Assembly: GCF_900156165.1 (NCBI RefSeq)
Contig: NZ_FTMY01000009.1
Span: forward strand, 62,001 to 126,000
Reading direction: 5' to 3'
Source of the DNA: Pseudacidovorax sp. RU35E
GTDB taxonomy: Bacteria; Pseudomonadota; Gammaproteobacteria; Burkholderiales; Burkholderiaceae_C
DNA: 64,000 bases
In this document: one piece after another, positions 17,664 to 25,217 of the stretch
Layout: the number at the start of each line of letters is the position of its first letter
How positions within the stretch are numbered: position 1 is the stretch's first letter
Translations under genes and position numbers: made by a program
The notes under the pieces: generated by a model
What the model saw: only the letters and a program-made list of their open reading frames with translations
What the model was told of the DNA's origin: nothing
Database searches by the model: none

Positions 17664-18716
17664 TCAGAAGTTGTGGCGGATGCCCGCGGCCAGCACGCGG
17701 ACGGCGTCGCCGCTGTTGTTCGCCACCGTGACGCCGGCCAGCGACGCCGAGGCATCGGCACGGTTGCCCAGGCCCAGCCACCGCGCATACAGGGCGGTGC
17801 GTTTGCTGAGGTTGTGGTCGTAGCCCAGCGTCCAGCCCAGCTGGCGCCGCGCGCTGCCGTCCACCCGGCGGTCCACCGCCTCGACCATGACCTGCGATAC
17901 GGCATTGAAGCTGTAGCGCGCGCCCAGGCTGGTCAGCCTCGCAGCCGGCGTGCTCCCCAGACTGGAGCGCACGCGCACATGGTTGGCATACAGGTCGAGC
18001 GCGTCGAGCTTGTAGGTGGCGCTCAGGCCCTGGTAGGTGGTGCGTGCCGGATCGGCCAGGGGCGCGGCGGCGCTGCCGCCGTGGGCGCGCTGGAAGGCGT
18101 AGGCCAGGGTGAGGCGCTCTCCGCTCCAGCCGGCCGCGGCGCCTTCGAACTGGCCGCTGCGCTTGCTGGCCGTGGCGGCCTCGCCGAAGCCGAAGCCCAC
18201 GTCGGCCCAGAAGCCGGCGCCGGGCGGCGTGCGGTAGCGCACCATGTTGCTGGCCCGTGCGGCAAAGGCCTGCGCTCCAGGCTGGGCGTCGGTGGCAGCG
18301 ACCAGGTTGAGCGGCGAGAACACCGAGTTCAGGCCGAAAGGGTCGGCCCGGAACAGCGTGTAGAACATCGGCGTGTACATGCGGCCCAGGTCCACCTGGC
18401 CCCACGGCCCGGCCAGACTGACGAAGGACTGGCGGGTGAAGCTCAGGTCCGGGCCGGGCAGGTTGCCCAGACCCGTATCGGGCGAGACGCCACTTTCGAG
18501 CACGAAGCCGGCGCGCAACCCGCCACCCAGGTCTTCGGTGCCGCGAAAGCCCACCCGCGAAGCGGTGTGGCCGCCGTCCTGCAGCCGCGTCCACGAGCTG
18601 CTGCCACTGCGGGCATGGGCCACGTACAGGTCCACCGTGCCGTACACCGTCACGCCTTGCGCCCATGCGGCAGCGCTCGCCGCCAGCCCCAGGCCGGCCG
18701 CCAGGAAAGTCTTCAT
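17664..18716 (-). CDS. General porin, Burkholderiales type (OmpC-like)
   Basis: This 350-residue trimeric porin has a signal peptide MKTFLAAGLGLAASAAAWAQ cleaved before GVTVYGTVDLYVAH, the standard Gram-negative porin N-terminus in Burkholderiales. Features include SRVGFRGTEDLGGGLRAGF in the first strands, alternating beta-strand composition throughout, and a C-terminal GIRHNF with terminal Phe for BAM recognition. It is the first gene of the minus-strand cluster and would admit the substrate across the outer membrane. It diverges from a Crp/Fnr-type regulator, with two palindromes in the gap. Porin specificity cannot be read from the sequence. Confidence 0.93.
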   Translation of the reverse strand: MKTFLAAGLGLAASAAAWAQGVTVYGTVDLYVAHARSGSSSWTRLQDGGHTASRVGFRGTEDLGGGLRAGFVLESGVSPDTGLGNLPGPDLSFTRQSFVSLAGPWGQVDLGRMYTPMFYTLFRADPFGLNSVFSPLNLVAATDAQPGAQAFAARASNMVRYRTPPGAGFWADVGFGFGEAATASKRSGQFEGAAAGWSGERLTLAYAFQRAHGGSAAAPLADPARTTYQGLSATYKLDALDLYANHVRVRSSLGSTPAARLTSLGARYSFNAVSQVMVEAVDRRVDGSARRQLGWTLGYDHNLSKRTALYARWLGLGNRADASASLAGVTVANNSGDAVRVLAAGIRHNF

Positions 18717-18749
18717 GCTTGCTTGTCTCCGTGGGCCACTCGGCCCTTG

Positions 18750-18773
18750 TCGTGGTTTGAACGGGTTCCACGA
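18750..18773. promoter_or_regulatory. Inverted repeat, candidate operator
   Basis: Perfect arms TCGTGG / CCACGA are separated by 12 bp, in the gap between the porin and the Crp/Fnr-type regulator. It sits 34 bp upstream of the porin start, where a regulator could block or activate the cluster. This is palindrome evidence only. Confidence 0.4.
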
Positions 18774-18796
18774 TAGGCAGCCCAAAGCCCAAAATC

Positions 18797-18812
18797 TGTC
18801 AATCGACCGACA
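18797..18812. promoter_or_regulatory. Crp-geometry palindrome
   Basis: TGTCAATCGACCGACA is a 16-bp sequence with arms TGTC / GACA, the same overall geometry as Crp/Fnr family sites (TGTGA-N6-TCACA). It lies 20 bp before the regulator start, so it could serve autoregulation. Confidence 0.4.
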
Positions 18813-18831
18813 CAAATACGGAGATCACCCC

Positions 18832-19566
18832 CTGGCGAACCCCAACCCAGCGACCAGCCGGCCGGCCTCGCATGCGGCGCTCATCGAGCGCGGGCTGCGC
18901 TGGTGCGAGCTGTTCTCGACCTGGCCAGTGCACTGCCTGCAGCGGCTGGTGCCCGCGATCCGCCTGCAGCGCTACCGGCGCGGAGCGCAGGTGCTCGGCC
19001 ACGAAAGTGCGCGCCGTGAACTGCTGGTGGTCGTCTCGGGCAGCCTGGAGGTGGCGGCAGTCAACGAGGCGGGGCGGCGCTACGTCAACTCACTGCTGGG
19101 GCCGCGGCACGTGGTGCCCCTGGTGCGGCTGCTCGACGACATCCCGCTGAGCTACGGCTATGACGCGCATGAGGATTCGGTGGTGCTGCACATTCCGGCG
19201 GACGCCGTGATCGAGGTGCTGGATGCCGAGCCCGGCCTCTGGCGCGAGGTGGCGCGGCTGGCGCTTTATCGGCAACGGCTGAGCGTGGGCTCGCTGCGGG
19301 CGCAGATGGTGGGCTCGATCCAGCGCCGGCTGGCGGCCACCCTGTTGAACATGGAGATGGGCTATCACCTGTCGGGGCAGCCGGCGCGCGAGGGCCTGCT
19401 GCAGGTCTCGCAGGCCGACCTGGCGGCCATGCTGGGCCTGTCGCGGCAGACCATCAACAAGGAACTCGCCCGGCTGCGGGCGCTGGGGCTGGTGGACTAC
19501 GGTGGGGGCTACAAGCGGCTGCGCATCGTCGACCTGCCGGCGCTGGAGCGCCTGGTGGAGAGCTGA
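18832..19566 (+). CDS. Crp/Fnr family transcriptional regulator
   Basis: This protein of about 244 residues has an N-terminal cyclic-nucleotide-binding-like beta-roll (about residues 25-140; RRELLVVVSGSLEVAAVNEAG) and a C-terminal winged helix (about 165-235) with SQADLAAMLGLSRQTINKEL, a typical HTH_Crp. No Fnr-type Cys cluster is visible, so it is not an obvious oxygen sensor. No ATG or GTG fits the homologous start. A CTG at 18832 has GGAG eight bases upstream and is my choice; an in-frame ATG at 18715 would overlap the porin start and add a non-homologous tail. Divergence from the porin cluster suggests that it controls it. Confidence 0.85.
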   Translation: MANPNPATSRPASHAALIERGLRWCELFSTWPVHCLQRLVPAIRLQRYRRGAQVLGHESARRELLVVVSGSLEVAAVNEAGRRYVNSLLGPRHVVPLVRLLDDIPLSYGYDAHEDSVVLHIPADAVIEVLDAEPGLWREVARLALYRQRLSVGSLRAQMVGSIQRRLAATLLNMEMGYHLSGQPAREGLLQVSQADLAAMLGLSRQTINKELARLRALGLVDYGGGYKRLRIVDLPALERLVES

Positions 19567-19587
19567 GCGCCGCGTGGCGCCGTGCGC

Positions 19588-20832
19588 TCAGCGGGCGTGT
19601 TCGTACACGTAGAGGCCGACGTCGATCCGCCCCTCACGGAAGCCCGCCTCGCAATAGGCGAGGTAGTACTCCCACAGCCGGTGGAAGCGCTCGTCGAAGC
19701 CCAGCGGCTGGATCGCCGGCCATTGCGCCATGAATCGCCGGCGCCACTCGGCCAGCGTCAGCGCATAGCCGTGGCCGAAGCGCTGCACCTCGGCCAACTT
19801 CAGGCCCACCCGCTCACCCTGCTCGCGCATGAGGGTGGGCGTGAGCAGCATTCCGCCGGGGAAGATGAAGCGCTGGATGAAGTCGGCGCCCGCGCGGTAG
19901 CGCGCGAAGGCCGCCTCGTCGATGGTGATGGCCTGGATCACGACGCGGCCGCCGGCGGCCAGGCGGTCCTTCAGCGTCTGGAAATAGGTGGGCCACCAGG
20001 CCTCGCCCACGGCCTCGATCATCTCGATGGAGACGATGCGATCGAACTGGCCCTGCACGTCGCGGTAGTCCTGCAGCCGCAGGTCGACACGCTCGTGGAG
20101 GCCGGCCCGGGCCGCACGGTCCTGCGCACAGCGCAGCTGTTCCGTCGAAAGGGTGAGGCCCGTGACGTGTGCGCCGGCCTGGGCGATCTGGCGAGCCAGT
20201 CCGCCCCAGCCGCAACCGATCTCCAGCACCGAGCGGTCCGCGGACACGTCCAGCAGTTCGACGATGCGGCTCAGCTTGCGGGCCTGTGCGGCCTCCAGCG
20301 TCTCGTGGTCGTGCGTGTAGATGGCGCTGGAGTACTGCAGGCCCGGGTCGAGCCAGCGTTCGTAGAAGGCGTTGCCCAGGTCGTAGTGGAAGGCGATGTT
20401 GTCGCGGCTGCCGGTGCGGCTGTTGTCGCGCCGCAGGTGCGCCAGCCGGGCAAGCCAGCGGGCGGGCCGCATGCCGTCGATGGCGCCCTGCCACGCGGCC
20501 TCGTTGGCCGCGCCCAGCTCCAGCACGGCGAGCAGGTCGGGCGTGGACCAGTCGCCGTCGCGGTAGGCGATCGCCAGGCCCAGGTCGCCCTGCGCGAGCA
20601 GCCGCAGCAGCGGCCGCCAGCGGTGCAGCCGGATCAGTGCCTGCGGGCCGGGCAGGGTGCCGCGTGCCTCCAGCCGTTCCCCGTGCGGGAGCTGAACGAT
20701 CAGGTGGCCCGCCTTCAGCTGATTCAGCAGCGGGCGGATGCAGCGCCGGGCCAGCAGGGCGGCCAGCAGGCCTGGGCGCCGTGATTCGGGTGGCGGTGTC
20801 AGGTCGCAGGAAGGATCGAGCGGAGCGGTCAT
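19588..20832 (-). CDS. Cyclopropane-fatty-acyl-phospholipid synthase family methyltransferase (first copy)
   Basis: This 414-residue CFA-synthase-like enzyme has an N-terminal lipid-binding region (about residues 1-140) and a SAM-dependent methyltransferase domain with VLEIGCGWGG at 202-211. Family hallmarks HYDLGNAFYERWLD (149-162), YSSAIY and IEMIEAVGE are present. These enzymes transfer a methylene or methyl group from SAM to the double bond of phospholipid acyl chains. It is the third gene of the FAD-oxidoreductase/DUF1365/CFA operon, joined by ATGA to DUF1365. The operon has a promoter matching that of the adjacent ECF sigma gene. It may make cyclopropane, methylated or furan-precursor fatty acids; the sequence alone does not decide. 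Confidence 0.9.
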   Translation of the reverse strand: MTAPLDPSCDLTPPPESRRPGLLAALLARRCIRPLLNQLKAGHLIVQLPHGERLEARGTLPGPQALIRLHRWRPLLRLLAQGDLGLAIAYRDGDWSTPDLLAVLELGAANEAAWQGAIDGMRPARWLARLAHLRRDNSRTGSRDNIAFHYDLGNAFYERWLDPGLQYSSAIYTHDHETLEAAQARKLSRIVELLDVSADRSVLEIGCGWGGLARQIAQAGAHVTGLTLSTEQLRCAQDRAARAGLHERVDLRLQDYRDVQGQFDRIVSIEMIEAVGEAWWPTYFQTLKDRLAAGGRVVIQAITIDEAAFARYRAGADFIQRFIFPGGMLLTPTLMREQGERVGLKLAEVQRFGHGYALTLAEWRRRFMAQWPAIQPLGFDERFHRLWEYYLAYCEAGFREGRIDVGLYVYEHAR

Positions 20833-21782
20833 GGCAGGGGACGCAGGGTGGCGGGCGTGTCGGGCGGCAGGGTCGAGGGCGCTGCGGGCGACACGGTAAC
20901 CGGATTCCGGGGCGGCGCCGGCCGCGCGACCAGGCCGATGCCCTTGCGCCACAGTTGCAGTGCCTCCCAGTGGATCGCGCCGATCACCTTCAGCGTGAGC
21001 AGTGGATGACTGAAGAAGGCCTTGAGCAGCGCGCCGTCGGTCAGCGGGCGGGCCTGCGCGTCCAGGCGCGCAACCAGGAGCGGGCCCTGGGCATCGACCG
21101 CATCCACCCCCACTTCCAGGGGGCTGCCGGACGCGGCGCCTTCGGCGGGCGGGCGGATGCGGAAGCGGTAATGCATGTCCAGCCCCAGGAAGGGCGAGAC
21201 ATAGAGCTGCTTGTCGCAGCGCTGTTCGATGATGCCGTCGTGCCCCGCCGGGACCGGCAGGAGATAGCTGTGGCGCTGGCCGAAGGTGTTGTTGACCTCG
21301 TACAGGATCGCCTGCAGGCCACCGGCCGGCGCATCGCAGAAATACACGCTCAGCGGATTGAAGGCATAGCCCAGGATGCGCGGCATGGTCAGCAGCCGGA
21401 TCCGCCCACCCAGGGGCAGGCCGGCCGCCTGCAGCTGGGCCTCGACGTGTGCGCGCGGACCCTCGGCATGGCCGGCGCCATAGTCCTTCCACTGCAGGCT
21501 GAAGAGGTTGAAGCGGCCGAGCGAGAAAAGCCGGCTCGCCGCCGCCAGGGCATCCACGCGGTCGATGTCCAGCAGCACCGAATAGACCCGGTAGCGCAGG
21601 CGGTGCCGCCGGGGCCGCATGCGCTGGTGCATGACTTCGCCCAGATAGAGGGCCTGACCGTCGCCCTGTGCCCCGGCTCCCCGGTCGTCGGTGCGGTGTG
21701 AGGAAAGGGCCTTCGATGGCGACCGTGTGGCGTCGTCGTGCAGCGCGCGTACGGTCTGGGCCATGGCCGGGCGTCCGCTCAT
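20829..21782 (-). CDS. DUF1365 family protein
   Basis: This 317-residue protein has the DUF1365 core from about residue 50 (ALYLGEVMHQRMRPRRHRLRYRVY) to about 270, including RILGYAFNPLSVYFC and VNNTFGQRHSYLL. The family is almost always found between an FAD-dependent amine-oxidase-like protein and a CFA-synthase homologue, as here, and its biochemical role is not established. A C-terminal Pro-rich tail of about 35 residues looks disordered. It overlaps both neighbours by four bases, so the three proteins are probably made together. The ATG is fixed by the overlap; residues 1-45 are non-conserved and a later start is possible. Confidence 0.88.
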   Translation of the reverse strand: MSGRPAMAQTVRALHDDATRSPSKALSSHRTDDRGAGAQGDGQALYLGEVMHQRMRPRRHRLRYRVYSVLLDIDRVDALAAASRLFSLGRFNLFSLQWKDYGAGHAEGPRAHVEAQLQAAGLPLGGRIRLLTMPRILGYAFNPLSVYFCDAPAGGLQAILYEVNNTFGQRHSYLLPVPAGHDGIIEQRCDKQLYVSPFLGLDMHYRFRIRPPAEGAASGSPLEVGVDAVDAQGPLLVARLDAQARPLTDGALLKAFFSHPLLTLKVIGAIHWEALQLWRKGIGLVARPAPPRNPVTVSPAAPSTLPPDTPATLRPLP

Positions 21783-23164
21783 GCCGCCACCGTGGCCGTC
21801 ACTGGGCCCAGGTGGATGCGCCCCGACTCGTTGGCCACCTGCCAGGGGCGCCTGACGCCGCCGAGCGCCTCCGCCACCGCCAGACCGGACTGCAGGCCAT
21901 CCTCGTGGAAGCCCGAGCCGAAGTACGCGCCGCAGTACCACACACGCTGCCGGCCCTGGATCGACCACAGCGAGCGCTGCGCCTCGATGGCGTGCGTGTC
22001 GAACAGCGGATGTTCGTAGACCTGCGTGCGGATCAGGTGGTCGCCATGGGGTTCGACGATGGGGTTGAGCGTGACGAACAGCGGTGTCTTGTCGTCGATG
22101 CCCTGCAGCCGGTTCATCCAGTAGGTCACGCAGGGTGCGCCATCGGGCTGCCGCCGGTCCGACAGGTAGTTCCAGCTCGACCATACGGCGCGGCGGCGCG
22201 GCATGAGCGCCGGATCGCTGTGCAGCACCGTGTGGTTGCGCGAATAGCGGAAGGCGCTCAGGAGGCGGCGCTCGTCCTCGCTCGGATCCTGCAGCATGCC
22301 GAGCGCCTGGTCGGCATGGGCCCCCACCACGACCGCATCGAAGCGCTCGGGCCACCAGCCGGCGGCCGTGCGCACCCAGGCGCCTTCGTCGTCGCGCCGG
22401 AGTTCGACGACCGGCTGGTCGAGGTGAAGGCGCTCGCGGAAGCCCGCCGTGAGTCGTTGCACGTAGGCGCGGCTGCCGCCCTTGACCGTGCGCCAGACCG
22501 GCCGGCCGTTGACCTGCAGCAGATGGTGGTTCTCGCAGAAGCGGATGAAGGCTTCGGTCGGGTAGCGACCGACCTGTCCGGCGGGCGTGGACCAGATGGC
22601 GGCTGCCATGGGGTAGAGATGATCTTCGCGAAAGGCTTGCCCGTAGCCATGGGCGTCGAGGAAATCCTCCAGCGGCTGCAGGCCGGCGGTTGCGGCCAGG
22701 GCCGGTGCCTCGCGGTAGAAGCGCATCAGGTCGCGCAGCATGGCCCAGAACCGGGGCCGCAGCAGATTGCGCGGCTGTGCGAACAGGCCCCGCAGGTCGG
22801 TGCCTGCGTATTCCAAAGCCCCCCTGTCCTGGCTCACCGCGAAGGACATGTCGGAGGCCACGGTGGGCACCTCGAGGTGGGCAAAGAGGGCGGTGAGGTT
22901 GGGATACGACGGCTCGTTGTAGACGATGAAGCCTGTGTCCACCGGCACATGGCCACCGCCCGCCGCTGGCGCATCGACCGTGTGGCTGTGTCCGCCGGGC
23001 CGCGGCTCGCTTTCGAAGACCGTCACCCGGTGGCGCTGGTTCAGCAGCCAGGCCGCCGAGAGGCCGGCGATGCCGCCGCCCACCACCGCGATGTTCATCG
23101 GCTCAGCGCCGGCCTCGACTCCGGCGGGCGGCATGCCGGGGGCGACAGGGAGGGTCAGGCTCAT
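21779..23164 (-). CDS. FAD/NAD(P)-binding amine-oxidase-like oxidoreductase
   Basis: This 461-residue flavoprotein has a dinucleotide-binding motif VVGGGIAGLSAAWLL (about residues 27-41, GxGxxG) and the GGHSHTVDA block of amine-oxidase/phytoene-desaturase-like enzymes. C-terminally it has GSGFHEDGLQSGLAVAEAL, which closes the FAD site. Orthologues head operons with DUF1365 and CFA synthase in ECF-ChrR regulons, where a desaturation or oxidation step on methylated fatty acyl chains is plausible. The start at 23164 has GGAG five bases upstream and lies just after the predicted transcription start; an upstream ATG at 23182 would lie at or before that point. Confidence 0.9.
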   Translation of the reverse strand: MSLTLPVAPGMPPAGVEAGAEPMNIAVVGGGIAGLSAAWLLNQRHRVTVFESEPRPGGHSHTVDAPAAGGGHVPVDTGFIVYNEPSYPNLTALFAHLEVPTVASDMSFAVSQDRGALEYAGTDLRGLFAQPRNLLRPRFWAMLRDLMRFYREAPALAATAGLQPLEDFLDAHGYGQAFREDHLYPMAAAIWSTPAGQVGRYPTEAFIRFCENHHLLQVNGRPVWRTVKGGSRAYVQRLTAGFRERLHLDQPVVELRRDDEGAWVRTAAGWWPERFDAVVVGAHADQALGMLQDPSEDERRLLSAFRYSRNHTVLHSDPALMPRRRAVWSSWNYLSDRRQPDGAPCVTYWMNRLQGIDDKTPLFVTLNPIVEPHGDHLIRTQVYEHPLFDTHAIEAQRSLWSIQGRQRVWYCGAYFGSGFHEDGLQSGLAVAEALGGVRRPWQVANESGRIHLGPVTATVAA

Positions 23165-23186
23165 CGGGACTCCAGGGTGCATGTCG

Positions 23187-23216
23187 CCTATACGGCCTGC
23201 TGCGGTGTTTGGATTC
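23187..23216 (-). promoter_or_regulatory. ECF-type promoter of the FAD-oxidoreductase operon
   Basis: On the minus strand GAATCC (-35) is followed by exactly 18 bp and then TATAGG (-10), ending 22 bp before the chosen start codon. The same layout precedes the sigma gene and the second methyltransferase operon. It resembles the Rhodobacter RpoE-ChrR promoter form TGATCC-N18-TAAGA. Confidence 0.7.
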
Positions 23217-23248
23217 GTGCCGTCCTACAACGGATGAGGCCGATGGCG

Positions 23249-23278
23249 TGATCCAATCCGCTGCCGGTTGCGTAAAGG
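23249..23278 (+). promoter_or_regulatory. ECF-type autoregulatory promoter of the sigma gene
   Basis: TGATCC (-35), 18 bp, then TAAAGG (-10). This is the closest match in the window to the RpoE-ChrR consensus. It would place transcription start near 23285, so the sigma gene probably activates itself. Confidence 0.75.
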
Positions 23279-23286
23279 CCTACATC

Positions 23287-23943
23287 ATGGAAGCCCGGTA
23301 CCAGCCGTCGAACGTCCCACCGCCACGGAAGCGTCCGCTGCCCGTGTCCATCGTGAACCTCGCCGACGCCCAAGCCGTACTCCCCACCTCCGCCGAACTC
23401 TGCGACCTGGTTCGCGCTGTGGCGGAGCGCCAGGACCGTACGGCCTTCGCGGTGTTGTTCAAGCACTTCGCGCCCCGCATCAAGACCTATCTGATGCGCT
23501 CCGGCGCGGAGCCGGACGCCGCGGAGGATCTGGCGCAGGAAACGATGGTCGCGCTCTGGCGCAAGGCCGCGCTCTTCGACGCGCGCCAGGCCGGTGTGTC
23601 GACCTGGGTGTTCACCATCGCGCGCAACCTGCGCGTGGACCGCTACCGCCGGCAGGGCGGCGCCGTCGAAGTGCTTTCGGCCGAGCAGGCCGACCTGGAT
23701 TCCATGCCCGAGGATGCCCCGGCACCGGACGAGCGACTGCACGCCCGCCGCTGCGAACACCGGTTGCGCGAAGCGCTGCGGCGCCTGTCGCCCGACCAGG
23801 TGCGGGTGCTCCATCTGTCTTATTTCGAGGACCAGCCTCATGCGCGGATAGCCGACGAACTCGGCATTCCCCTGGGCACCGTCAAGTCGCGGGTGCGACT
23901 GGCGGTGGCGCATCTGCGTAAGCTGCTGGATGGCCTGGCATGA
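23287..23943 (+). CDS. rpoE: ECF RNA polymerase sigma factor, RpoE/ChrR (ECF11) type
   Basis: This 218-residue ECF sigma factor has sigma-2 at about residues 52-118 (FKHFAPRIKTYLMRSG, AEDLAQETMVALWRKA, FTIARNLRVDRYRR) and sigma-4 at about 155-210 (LSPDQVRVLHLSYFEDQ, IADELGIPLGTVKSRVRLAV). The gene overlaps a ChrR-like zinc anti-sigma factor by ATGA, the arrangement of the singlet-oxygen-responsive RpoE-ChrR pair of Rhodobacter. The predicted promoter puts transcription start only a few bases before this ATG, so translation may be leaderless or may begin at GTG 23344, which would give 199 residues with GGAAG upstream. The sigma is inferred to drive itself and two flanking lipid operons. Confidence 0.93.
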   Translation: MEARYQPSNVPPPRKRPLPVSIVNLADAQAVLPTSAELCDLVRAVAERQDRTAFAVLFKHFAPRIKTYLMRSGAEPDAAEDLAQETMVALWRKAALFDARQAGVSTWVFTIARNLRVDRYRRQGGAVEVLSAEQADLDSMPEDAPAPDERLHARRCEHRLREALRRLSPDQVRVLHLSYFEDQPHARIADELGIPLGTVKSRVRLAVAHLRKLLDGLA

Positions 23944-24620
23944 CGACGATCCGACATCACCCGACCGACGACATGTTGGTCGCCCTCGCTGCGGGCACGC
24001 TGCCCGCAGGACCGGCCGCCGTACTGGCCAGCCACGTGGAGGACTGCGCCGTCTGCGCTGAGCGCGTGGCCGAATTCGAAGCCCTGGGCGGCGCGCTGCT
24101 CGAGGAGATGCCCGATGCCGGTCTGGCGCCCGAGGCGCTGGCCCGTACCCTCGCCGCGATCGATTCGCCCTTGGCGTCGAGCGTCGCCGCAACGCCGCCT
24201 CACGCCAGACGCGTGGGGCATCTGTCCCGGCCTGAGCTGCCCGCCGGCGCCCGCTGGCCACGCGCCCTCGACGGTTGCAGCGCCACGCCCTGGCGCTGGA
24301 TCGGCCCGGGCATGCGCTGGAGCCGCCTGCGCCTGCCGCAGGACCCCGACGCCAACGTGTTCCTGCTGCGCATCGGCGCCGGCAAGTTCCTGCCGCCGCA
24401 CACGCACAGCGAACTGGAGCTGACACAGGTGCTGTGGGGCAGCTTCCATGACGGCCGGGCGATGTTCGGACCGGGCGATTTCGACGCCGCGGACGGCACG
24501 ATCCACCATCAGCCGGTCGTGCAGCCGGGCAGCGAATGCATCTGCCTGGCGGCGGTTGACGGCCGCGTGGTGTTCGACAGTTTTCTTGCGCGGACCCTGG
24601 GCAGCCTGGTGGGCATGTAA
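23940..24620 (+). CDS. chrR: ChrR-like zinc anti-sigma factor with cupin domain
   Basis: This 226-residue anti-sigma factor of the ChrR family has an N-terminal zinc site His6/7, His32, Cys36, Cys39 (HVEDCAVC), matching the H-H-C-C set of Rhodobacter ChrR. A C-terminal cupin domain (about residues 110-215) keeps PPHTHSELELTQVLWG at 152-167, with metal-ligand His154 and His156. In the studied system ChrR holds RpoE inactive until singlet oxygen or organic peroxide triggers its loss. The gene overlaps the sigma gene by four bases, which favours balanced expression. It is cytoplasmic, with no membrane segment. Confidence 0.92.
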   Translation: MTTIRHHPTDDMLVALAAGTLPAGPAAVLASHVEDCAVCAERVAEFEALGGALLEEMPDAGLAPEALARTLAAIDSPLASSVAATPPHARRVGHLSRPELPAGARWPRALDGCSATPWRWIGPGMRWSRLRLPQDPDANVFLLRIGAGKFLPPHTHSELELTQVLWGSFHDGRAMFGPGDFDAADGTIHHQPVVQPGSECICLAAVDGRVVFDSFLARTLGSLVGM

Positions 24621-24702
24621 GGCGCGAGGGGCGTGACGCGCTCGACGCGGGCCGTCGGCTCACGAACTTTCCAGTCCTTGCGCTTCCTGCGGCACGCCGC
24701 AT

Positions 24703-24748
24703 GGCCCGAACGACAAAGGCGCCGAAAGGCGCCTTTGTCGTTCGGGCC
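24703..24748. terminator. 21-bp perfect hairpin between convergent genes, likely bidirectional terminator
   Basis: A 21-bp perfect inverted repeat (left arm 24703-24723, right arm 24728-24748) closes a GAAA tetraloop. The inner part AAAGGCGCC / GGCGCCTTT is shaped like a terminator in both directions, although the T-tracts are short. It lies between the convergent chrR and DUF2177 genes. Confidence 0.65.
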
Positions 24749-24757
24749 GATGGCGGT

Positions 24758-25174
24758 TCAGCCGCGCCAGGCGAGCGTGAGGCGGGTGGCCACGGCCGAG
24801 GAGACACCGGTCACGAAAGTGCCCCAGATCAGATCGGCCACCGTCACCTTCCACGGCCAATCCTTCAGCGTCGCCTGATTGGTCAGGTCGTAGGTTGCAT
24901 AGCAGATGAGGCCCAGCAATGCCCCCATGGCGAGCGCCTGCATCGGCTTGCGTGCCTCAAGTGCCGGGCCGATGGCGAACACCACCATGCCCACCAGGTA
25001 CAGCAGATAGAAGATCACGGCCGGGGCCGTCGCGAATCCATCCGCCATCAGGTGGCCGATGGACGGCCGGTACAGACGCGAGGCCATGGTGCCGAGCCAG
25101 ACGGCATCGAGCCCGAGGAAGACCACGGCCGCGATGCCGTAGGCCGTGAGGTAGTGGGAAAAGGGCAGGGTCAT
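24758..25174 (-). CDS. DUF2177 family membrane protein
   Basis: This 138-residue protein has four hydrophobic segments, at about residues 8-27, 47-68, 78-96 and 110-130. The conserved LDAVWLGTMASRLYRPSIG and CYATYDLTNQATLKDWPW place it in DUF2177. No activity is known for the family. It is the last gene of the minus-strand operon starting with the second methyltransferase; 43 bp separate it from the DUF6134 gene. DUF2177 genes recur beside ECF-ChrR and CFA-like genes in other proteobacteria (recalled, not checked), so a role in stress-linked membrane lipid change is inferred. Confidence 0.88.
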   Translation of the reverse strand: MTLPFSHYLTAYGIAAVVFLGLDAVWLGTMASRLYRPSIGHLMADGFATAPAVIFYLLYLVGMVVFAIGPALEARKPMQALAMGALLGLICYATYDLTNQATLKDWPWKVTVADLIWGTFVTGVSSAVATRLTLAWRG

Positions 25175-25217
25175 GAACGGCGGGCCTTGGAGTGGAAAAG
25201 AAGCGTGGGAGGCCTGC

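Noticed and set aside
15409-17823. 804-residue plus-strand frame over the acyl-CoA ligase
   Set aside because: It is antisense to a three-domain ligase with all motifs intact; its low-complexity His/Arg content is a GC artefact.
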